Source of the DNA: WTAW01 sp964540205
GTDB taxonomy: Bacteria > Acidobacteriota > Aminicenantia > Aminicenantales > Aminicenantaceae
Direction of reading: 5' to 3'
DNA length: 21,421 nucleotides
NCBI GenBank assembly: GCA_964540205.1
Contig: CAZIMJ010000003.1
Location: 1-21,421, forward strand
The notes under the pieces were generated by a model that was not told the DNA's origin, did not search any database, and saw only the letters and a list, made by a program, of their open reading frames with translations. The translations under genes were made by a program, and so were the position numbers. Positions 15,755 through 21,421 of the stretch are shown in pieces (positions within the stretch are counted from its first letter, which is position 1; each line of letters opens with the position of its first letter).

Positions 15755-17263
15755 ATGAAAAAAACATTAATTATTGCCACTATCAGTTTTTTTCTCGGAA
15801 TAGTTATTGCAGGTCTGATATTTATTTATACTCCTGAAAAAAACTACCAGGATAATTTTGCAGAGACGCAACCGACATCTACATTATCGTCCAATCTCTA
15901 TGCCTCTCCTTCCGTGCAAGCAAGAGAGGATTTAGATTTTGTAACGATCGCCGAAAGGGCCGCTCCTGCTGTGGTCAGAGTTACAGCGGAGAGAGTGGAA
16001 ACGCGAAGCGCTCGCGGTTTTTTTGATGATTCCCCTTTTGATTTTTGGGATAGGTTTTTCTACGGCCAACCCCGTAGTCGCGACAGAGAACAGGAATTCC
16101 GTTCGTCCTCCCAAGGAACAGGCTTTTTCATCAGTCAGGATGGCTACATCGTCACGAACAACCATATCGTGGAAAATGCGATCAAGGTGGATATTGTTTC
16201 TCTAAAAGGTGATGAGTACGAAGCAGAGATCGTGGGCACAGATCCCAGATCCGACCTGGCACTTTTAAAGGTGAAGGCCGATAATCTTCCCTACCTGGCG
16301 TTGGGCGACTCCTCGACACTCAAAGTGGGCGAATGGGTTCTCGCCGTAGGGAATCCTCTGGGTCTGTCACACACTGTGACTGCAGGCATCGTTAGTGCCA
16401 AGGGACGCCAACTTGGTGGAGGAGGTGGAGTTCCGGATTATCAAGATTTCATCCAGACAGATGCCTCCATCAACAGGGGAAACAGCGGTGGCCCTCTTAT
16501 CAACATGAAGGGAGATGTCGTCGGGATCAATAGCATGATCATTTCTCCTTCAGGAGGAAATGTCGGGATCGGTCTGGCTATCCCCACAAGCTTAGCTCAG
16601 GGTGTTATCGAACAACTTAAGGAAAAAGGCAGAGTTATCAGAGGTTATCTCGGAGTGTCGATCATGGTGATCACTGATGATCACAAAAAACTTCTCAACC
16701 TCAAGTCCAAAGAGGGAGCGCTCATAAGCACTGTGGAACCGGACACACCCGCAGAAAAAGCAGGGCTGAAACGTTACGACGTCATTACAAAGCTCAATGG
16801 AGAACCCATCAAAGACCGAAACGATGTGCGGTTCAAAGTCGCTGAAGTTGAGCCGGGGACGGAAGTCGATCTGACGATCATCCGGGATGGAAAAGAAAAG
16901 AATGTGAAATTAAAAGTCGCTGAACGGGATCCGGAACCAGAAACAGCCCAAAAGGTCTCCCCTGACAAAGATATCGGTATTACAGTCCAAGAGATGACTC
17001 CCAGAATCGCCAGCCGTTATGGTTTTCGGACAGAGGAAGGGCTCATCATCACCGAAGTCAAGCAATACAGTGAAGCCCACAAGCAAGGCATGGAGAAATA
17101 TGACATCATCGTTGAAGTCAACAGAAAACCTGTGAGACGTGCAGATGATCTCGAAAAGGAGATTAAGAATACCGATGCCGGTGATCCGATCATGCTTCTT
17201 GTCGTGAGAGAGAGAGACGGACAAGTTCAGGAGTATATCGTAACACTAAGGATCCCTGAATGA
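15755..17263 (+). CDS. HtrA/DegQ-type periplasmic serine protease with two PDZ domains
   Basis: The 502-aa protease-chaperone (family S1C) acts on misfolded envelope proteins. An N-terminal hydrophobic segment (residues 4-25, IIATISFFLGIVIAGLIFIY) acts as a signal or membrane anchor, and no lipobox is seen. The trypsin-like domain has catalytic H137 (VTNNHIVENA), D167 (RSDLALLKV) and S244 (RGNSGGPLIN). A phenylalanine-rich loop at about 89-103 (FFDDSPFDFWDRFFYG) corresponds to the regulatory LA loop of DegP/DegQ. PDZ1 covers about 295-390 (RGYLGVSI, DTPAEKAGLKRYDVITKLNG) and PDZ2 about 405-502. ATG is 6 nt after CGGAGGT. The stop overlaps the next start in ATGA, implying coupled translation with the epimerase. 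Preceded by the inverted-repeat element. Confidence 0.95.
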   Translation: MKKTLIIATISFFLGIVIAGLIFIYTPEKNYQDNFAETQPTSTLSSNLYASPSVQAREDLDFVTIAERAAPAVVRVTAERVETRSARGFFDDSPFDFWDRFFYGQPRSRDREQEFRSSSQGTGFFISQDGYIVTNNHIVENAIKVDIVSLKGDEYEAEIVGTDPRSDLALLKVKADNLPYLALGDSSTLKVGEWVLAVGNPLGLSHTVTAGIVSAKGRQLGGGGGVPDYQDFIQTDASINRGNSGGPLINMKGDVVGINSMIISPSGGNVGIGLAIPTSLAQGVIEQLKEKGRVIRGYLGVSIMVITDDHKKLLNLKSKEGALISTVEPDTPAEKAGLKRYDVITKLNGEPIKDRNDVRFKVAEVEPGTEVDLTIIRDGKEKNVKLKVAERDPEPETAQKVSPDKDIGITVQEMTPRIASRYGFRTEEGLIITEVKQYSEAHKQGMEKYDIIVEVNRKPVRRADDLEKEIKNTDAGDPIMLLVVRERDGQVQEYIVTLRIPE

Positions 17264-18108
17264 AGATTGCCAAAGTTCATTCTTTAGGCAACGATTTCTT
17301 GATTCTTGAGGAAAAAGAGGTAAAATCAACTGCAGAAAAGGGAGCTCTTGCTCGGAGGATCTGTGAGCGCCACACAGGAATCGGGGGTGACGGCCTCCTG
17401 TTGATCTCCATCAAAGATAAAGACAAGGGTCACGTCAATTTTCGGGTCTTCAACGCAGACGGCACCGAGGCGGAAATCTCTGGAAACGGCCTGAGATGTG
17501 CGGCTGCATACCTCTATTATCAGAAAAAGATCAAGCCTCCACGTATACTTTTTTCCACGACCGTTGGCGAAAGGGAATGTGAACCTATCGAAAGAAACGA
17601 TAATCTGTTCAAGATTAAAATTGACATGGGGGTCCCCAAGCTGAATTCCAATGACATTGCGTTCGACGATGGATCGACACATAACACAATTATCGATTAT
17701 CCCCTATCCATCCAGAAAAAGGTTTTTAAAATAACGCTTGTTTCTATGGGGAATCCTCACTGTGGTATTTTCCTGGACAGCTTCCCCTCACGTATTGAGT
17801 GGCACCAGTTGGGGTATGAAATTGAATTTCACCCGTTCTTTCCGAAAAGGATCAACATCGAATTCATAAGGGTGTTGAACAGGCAAGAAATCGAGGTTCT
17901 CTTCTGGGAAAGAGGGGTCGGAGAGACTCTTTCATCAGGGAGTGGGTCCTGTGCTGCAGCTGTCGCATCGATATTGAAAGACAAGACAGACAGAAAGGTC
18001 AACGTCAGAACATCCACTGGGAACCTGACTGTGGAATGGGATAGTGAGAAGGTATTCCAGACAGGCCCTGCCGCCATTGTCTTTGAAGGCACATACCTCG
18101 TGAACTAG
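17260..18108 (+). CDS. dapF: DapF-like diaminopimelate epimerase with both catalytic Cys replaced by Ser
   Basis: The 282-aa protein has the full DapF fold signature. DapF converts LL- to meso-diaminopimelate for lysine and peptidoglycan. Conserved parts seen: VHSLGNDFLIL at the start, GIGGDGLLLI (41-50), FNADGTEAEISGNGLRC (64-80), MGNPHCGIFLD (163-173), INIEFIRVL and ERGVGETL (217-224). The position of the first catalytic Cys (the C of CGNG) is S74, and the second (the C of ACGTG) is S226 in SSGSGSC; the nearby C80 and C231 are not the catalytic positions. Substrate-contact residues (N11, N76, E217, R218) are retained. Start overlaps the protease stop by 4 nt. It may be a functional Ser-variant clade of DapF or an epimerase of altered substrate or activity; gene symbol reflects homology, not proven activity. 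Confidence 0.82.
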   Translation: MKIAKVHSLGNDFLILEEKEVKSTAEKGALARRICERHTGIGGDGLLLISIKDKDKGHVNFRVFNADGTEAEISGNGLRCAAAYLYYQKKIKPPRILFSTTVGERECEPIERNDNLFKIKIDMGVPKLNSNDIAFDDGSTHNTIIDYPLSIQKKVFKITLVSMGNPHCGIFLDSFPSRIEWHQLGYEIEFHPFFPKRINIEFIRVLNRQEIEVLFWERGVGETLSSGSGSCAAAVASILKDKTDRKVNVRTSTGNLTVEWDSEKVFQTGPAAIVFEGTYLVN

Positions 18109-18120
18109 CTACACCCAAAC

Positions 18121-18147
18121 GGTCCGCTCGGGGAGCGGACCCTACAT
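18121..18147. repeat. REP-like palindrome, complete copy
   Basis: GGTCCGCT and AGCGGACC form an 8-bp perfect stem with loop CGGGG, followed by CTACAT. It occupies nearly the whole 42-nt gap between the convergent dapF-like gene and lon, ending 3 nt before the lon stop. It lacks a T-run, but in this position it could protect 3' ends or terminate both transcripts. Confidence 0.85.
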
Positions 18148-18150
18148 CTG

Positions 18151-20553
18151 TTATTTTGTGGTTTTGACCGGGGCTGGGACTAGCGCGTTTTTGAGGACCT
18201 CACTGACATCTTTAACGAAAATGAAATTGATGTCTTTCGTGATATTTTTCGGAATATCGATCAAATCCTTTTTATTCGGTAGAGGAAGGATAAAATTCTT
18301 TACTCCCGCGCGTTGAGCTGCGAGGACTTTCTCTTTTATCCCCCCGACTGGGAGAACATTCCCAGTAAGCGTGATCTCACCGGTCATGGCCACATCCCAT
18401 CTCGCTTTCCTGTTCGTGCATATCGAGATCAAAGATGTTGCCATCGTCACTCCAGCAGACGGACCATCTTTGGGAATGGCTCCCTCAGGAATATGAATGT
18501 GAAAATCATTTTGAGAGAATATTTTCCCATCTATTCCCAGCTCTTTGACATGTGCTCTTGCAAAACTTAGAGCCGCTTGAGCCGATTCCTTCATGACATC
18601 ACCCAAGGACCCAGTCAGAGTAAGAGCCCCTTTACCCTTCATTTTTGTCGCTTCCACAAACAGGAGTTCACCGCCGGCGGCCGTCCAAGCAACACCTGTG
18701 GCAACGCCCACACGGTTCTCCTTCTGCAGCTGATCTCTGAATATTTTGGGGGGTCCGAGGTACTTCTCACAATTTTGAGATGTTATCTTGGTCAAGTTCT
18801 TTTTCCCCTCAGCGACCTTTCGTGCGACTTTTCTGCAGATCGAAGCAATTTCTCTCTCCAGATTCCTGACTCCCGCCTCGCGGGTGTACAGAGATATGAT
18901 CTTCTGAACCGCACCTTTGGTGAACGAGATCAACTTCTCATTGAGTGCATTCTCCTTGATCTGTTTGGGTACCAGATGACGTAGAGCGATCTGCAATTTT
19001 TCCTCTTCGGTGTACCCGGGAAGGCGAAGGACTTCCATCCTATCACGGAATGCAGGTTGTATGGGATCCAAAAGGTTTGCTGTGGTGATGAACATGACTT
19101 TGGAAAGATCGTAAGGAACTCCCAGGTAGTGGTCACTGAAGGAGAAATTCTGTTCCGGGTCGAGGACTTCCAGGAGTGCAGAGGAAGGGTCTCCCCTAAA
19201 ATCCGCGCCGATCTTGTCCACCTCATCCATCATGAACACCGGATTATTCGACCCACACCGCCTTAATCCCTGCACGACCCTTCCCGGCATGGCTCCGACA
19301 TATGTTCTCCGGTGTCCTCTGATCTCCGCTTCATCCCTCACTCCTCCGAGAGAGATCCGGATGAATTTTCGGCCCAGCGCCCTTGCAATGGACCGGCCCA
19401 GCGATGTCTTCCCTACTCCAGGAGGACCGACAAAACACAAAATCGGGCCCTTTATCGTCTTTGAGAGCTTTCGCACACCCAAATACTCGAGGATCCTCTC
19501 TTTGACCTTATCCAGACCGTAATGATCCTCATCCAGTATTCCCTTGGCGCTCTTGAGATCCAGGTTGTCTTTGGTCGTCTTGTTCCATGGCAGGGCAAAC
19601 ATCCAGTCCAGATAGTTCCGGACAACAGCCGTCTCTGCTGATTCCGGATGCATCTGGGAGAGACGACTGATCTGTTTTTCGAGTTCTTCTCGGACTTCCT
19701 GCGCAACCTTCAGCTTTTTCAATCTATCCTGATATCCCTTGATCTCCTCCTGGATCTCGGTGCCCTCACCAAGTTCTTTCTGTATCGCTTTTATCTGTTG
19801 ACGCAGAAAATACTGTTTTTGGAGCTTATCCATTTCGCCCTTGGCTTCACTGCTGATCTTCGATTGAACATCCAACAACTCGAGTTCCTTGGTCAAAAAT
19901 TCATAGACTTTTTTCAAACGGAGAAATGGATCTTGTATCTCCAGAAGCTCCTGAGCCTCATGGACCTTTAAATCCAGGTTCGCAGCCGCAAGGTCGGCCA
20001 GTCTTCCTGGCTCATCCACGTTTGCTGCCAGAATCATCACTTCTGGAGCAATATTTTTTCCGAGTGCAGAGGCTTGATCCAGCCCCTCTCTGACATTTCT
20101 GACTAGAGCTTCGCTATGGATCGATTTCTCAATATCCTCCGATTCATGGAGCACTTTAATGCGCGCTGAATAATATTCCTTCTCCTCATCAAGAGTCTGT
20201 AATTTGGCCCGCACAATCCCCTGTGCGAGAATTCTCACCCTCCCGTCGGGAAGTTTAAGCATCCGCATAACAAGAGCAACTGTCCCGATCTCGAAGGCAT
20301 CTTCTCTCTTTGGATCCTCGATCTCCATATCCCTCTGAGTGAGAAGGAGAATCATTCTGTGCGAAGACAGAGCATGATCGATAGCCTCCTTTGATTTCTC
20401 TCTTCCTACGAACAGCGGGACGACCATATATGGGAAGACAACAATATCCCGCAGCATAAGGACAGGCATTTCCTTAGGGATATTGAGTTTCTGACCATCA
20501 TCTTCGACGACATTTTCGAATTCATTTTCTAAGTCATCTTCTTTTTTCGCCAT
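18151..20553 (-). CDS. lon: ATP-dependent protease Lon (LonA type)
   Basis: The 800-aa cytosolic AAA+ protease degrades misfolded and regulatory proteins. Residues 1-27 are an acidic tail. The substrate-binding N domain (about 28-225, MPVLMLRDIVVFPYMVVPLFVGR) is followed by a coiled-coil helical region with KGEMDKLQKQYFLRQQIKAIQKELGE. The AAA+ module has Walker A GPPGVGKTS (376-384) and Walker B FMMDEVDK (D443-E444). The S16 protease domain has the catalytic dyad S699 (PKDGPSAG) and K742 (GGIKEKVLAA). Length and all motifs are normal. ATG at 20553 has GGAGGAGA just upstream, inside the 3' end of hsp20, with a 20-nt gene overlap, so translation is probably coupled. A heat-shock pair Hsp20 to Lon is functionally coherent. 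Confidence 0.97.
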   Translation of the reverse strand: MAKKEDDLENEFENVVEDDGQKLNIPKEMPVLMLRDIVVFPYMVVPLFVGREKSKEAIDHALSSHRMILLLTQRDMEIEDPKREDAFEIGTVALVMRMLKLPDGRVRILAQGIVRAKLQTLDEEKEYYSARIKVLHESEDIEKSIHSEALVRNVREGLDQASALGKNIAPEVMILAANVDEPGRLADLAAANLDLKVHEAQELLEIQDPFLRLKKVYEFLTKELELLDVQSKISSEAKGEMDKLQKQYFLRQQIKAIQKELGEGTEIQEEIKGYQDRLKKLKVAQEVREELEKQISRLSQMHPESAETAVVRNYLDWMFALPWNKTTKDNLDLKSAKGILDEDHYGLDKVKERILEYLGVRKLSKTIKGPILCFVGPPGVGKTSLGRSIARALGRKFIRISLGGVRDEAEIRGHRRTYVGAMPGRVVQGLRRCGSNNPVFMMDEVDKIGADFRGDPSSALLEVLDPEQNFSFSDHYLGVPYDLSKVMFITTANLLDPIQPAFRDRMEVLRLPGYTEEEKLQIALRHLVPKQIKENALNEKLISFTKGAVQKIISLYTREAGVRNLEREIASICRKVARKVAEGKKNLTKITSQNCEKYLGPPKIFRDQLQKENRVGVATGVAWTAAGGELLFVEATKMKGKGALTLTGSLGDVMKESAQAALSFARAHVKELGIDGKIFSQNDFHIHIPEGAIPKDGPSAGVTMATSLISICTNRKARWDVAMTGEITLTGNVLPVGGIKEKVLAAQRAGVKNFILPLPNKKDLIDIPKNITKDINFIFVKDVSEVLKNALVPAPVKTTK

Positions 20554-21019
20554 CTTTCTCCTCCGTTTTTTCTTCAGGTTTTCGAATTTTCAAGACAACT
20601 TCCTTCTCTTGCTTCCTCCTCACTTTTTTGAACTGAATAGTCAAAACACCGTTTTCAAGCACTGCTCTCGTTTGTTCCGAGTGAACGGCATTGGGAAGAA
20701 AAACAAACCGCCTGAAGGGGCCGTATTCCCTTTCAAGCCTTAAATATTTGATCCGTGTCCCGGAAGGGAATTCCTTTTTCAGCCCCTTTATCTCGATCCG
20801 GTTGCCATAGAAGACGAGTTGAATGTCCTTCTGCTCAACACCGGGCAGTTCCACCTCTACAGTGATATCGGTCTCGTTTTCTGCAACATCCACATACGGC
20901 ACCCAGCTCTCATCCATCCCGAGAAGATCTTTTTTTTTGAGGAACACATCTCCTGCGATCTTATTGATCTCGGCCTCGATCTTGACGTTGCGAGATACAG
21001 GTTTTATCTTTTTCGACAT
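20534..21019 (-). CDS. Hsp20 family small heat shock protein
   Basis: The 161-aa ATP-independent holdase binds unfolding proteins. The alpha-crystallin domain spans about 41-144, with WVPYVDVAENETDITVEVEL (39 onward), the conserved GPFRRFVFLPNAV (100-112) and ENGVLTIQFKK (122-132, the A-x-x-x-NGVL motif). The N-terminal arm is short and basic. The C-terminal tail is a charged Glu/Lys run ending EKRR, with no clear I-x-I anchoring motif beyond the domain, which may affect oligomer assembly. ATG at 21019 has no strong ribosome binding site. The stop overlaps lon by 20 nt, so they form a chaperone-protease operon. No CIRCE or other heat-shock operator was recognised upstream. Confidence 0.93.
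   Translation of the reverse strand: MSKKIKPVSRNVKIEAEINKIAGDVFLKKKDLLGMDESWVPYVDVAENETDITVEVELPGVEQKDIQLVFYGNRIEIKGLKKEFPSGTRIKYLRLEREYGPFRRFVFLPNAVHSEQTRAVLENGVLTIQFKKVRRKQEKEVVLKIRKPEEKTEEKDGEKRR
20557..20564 (-). promoter_or_regulatory. Lon ribosome binding site inside hsp20
   Basis: On the minus strand GGAGGAGA lies 3 nt before the lon ATG and within the hsp20 coding sequence, fixing the lon start and supporting coupled translation. Confidence 0.7.
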
Positions 21020-21076
21020 TTTTGAACTACCGGATAAAACATTTAAAAGACACAGCTAAATTGTGGATCCCACTTC

Positions 21077-21088
21077 CTGAATTATTCA
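21077..21088. repeat. Solitary copy of the inverted-element end
   Basis: CTGAATTATTCA is identical to the left end of the element at 11717. It lies in the 117-nt gap between nrdR and hsp20, with no matching partner end and no core sequence nearby. It may be a remnant or a chance AT-rich match. Confidence 0.35.
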
Positions 21089-21136
21089 TAAAAAAGGTTA
21101 AAATACTCTGTACTCGAGATCTTTGAATAAAAAAGA

Positions 21137-21421
21137 CTACTTTTCTTTTAGCAGCGTCTCCAATGCCTTCTTAAACTCCGACACATCCTTGAAATCCCGG
21201 TACACCGATGCGAACCTGACGTAGGCGACTTTATCCAGAACCTTCAACCGATCCATGACAAATTGACCGATCTCATCCGCATTGATTTCTTTCTCTGGTC
21301 TCTCCTGAAGGCTTGTCTCGATCTCTTCCACGATCTCTCCCAATTTGGCGACAGGAACAGGCCTTTTCTCACATGCCTTGAGCAGCCCGGCCATGATTTT
21401 CTCGCTCTCGAATCGCTGCCG
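21137..21421 (-). CDS. nrdR: Transcriptional repressor NrdR, C-terminal part
   Basis: The 94 residues in the window are open to the window end on the minus strand, so the 5' part with the zinc ribbon is missing. The visible part is the ATP-cone domain that senses ATP/dATP to control ribonucleotide reductase genes: RFESEKIMAGLLKACEKRPV is the start of the cone, and LDKVAYVRFASVYRDFKDVSEF is its strongly conserved end. The internal ATG at 21392-21394 is not the start; the frame continues upstream with RQRFESEKI. It sits upstream of hsp20-lon on the same strand with a 117-nt gap. NrdR boxes would lie in front of nrd operons, none of which is in this window. Confidence 0.93.
   Translation of the reverse strand, partial: RQRFESEKIMAGLLKACEKRPVPVAKLGEIVEEIETSLQERPEKEINADEIGQFVMDRLKVLDKVAYVRFASVYRDFKDVSEFKKALETLLKEK

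Noticed and set aside
18121..18147. Intrinsic terminator between dapF-like gene and lon
   Set aside because: The stem is strong but no T-run follows on either strand, and identical hairpins occur in non-terminator positions; it is better described as a REP-like repeat, though a 3'-end role stays possible.

Overview
The window is a chromosomal segment of a bacterium with a meso-DAP type, probably diderm, envelope. Evidence for this is a bifunctional penicillin-binding protein, an HtrA/DegQ-type protease, a DapF-like epimerase, and a FecR plus Trp-rich surface protein with a signal peptide. The mix (SMC, LonA, Hsp20, NrdR, FecR/DUF6600-like protein, many REP-like palindromes) would suit an Acidobacteriota/Aminicenantes-type lineage. 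That is inference from gene content only, since no marker gene in the window settles the taxonomy.

Layout. 1-258: the end of a transposase-like fragment, followed by a tRNA-Thr(CGT) on the minus strand. 517-9699, all plus strand: smc, a B12-binding radical SAM gene overlapping it by 4 nt, two tandem sodium:solute symporters, and a class II HDAC-like deacetylase. 9700-10027: a repeat-filled intergenic region ending in a well-formed sigma-54 type promoter for a secreted FecR/Trp-rich protein (10028-11686). 11717-11950: a 234-bp inverted-repeat element that ends exactly at the stop codon of the convergent PBP1A gene. PBP1A (11951-14428) and thymidylate kinase (14603-15220) are on the minus strand, separated by a repeat cluster. 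15221-15754: an AT-rich divergent region holding a second copy of the inverted-repeat element. 15755-18108: an HtrA protease and a DapF-like epimerase overlapping by 4 nt. 18151-21421, minus strand: lon, hsp20 (overlapping lon by 20 nt) and the 3' part of nrdR.

Most genes are ordinary housekeeping or envelope functions. The unusual parts are: (i) a DapF-like protein in which both catalytic cysteines are serine; (ii) two intergenic elements sharing inverted ends, a 20-bp core and an internal stem with a compensatory base-pair change; (iii) a second family of 8-bp-arm palindromes whose arms also covary, sometimes joined to a 20-bp direct repeat and an inverted terminal motif; (iv) a sigma-54 type promoter in front of the Trp-rich FecR protein.

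The two repeat families occupy nearly every longer intergenic gap from 9.7 kb to 18.1 kb. They also create a spurious 88-residue N-terminal extension in front of the FecR gene. I saw no CRISPR array, integron integrase, phage module or recognisable defence system.
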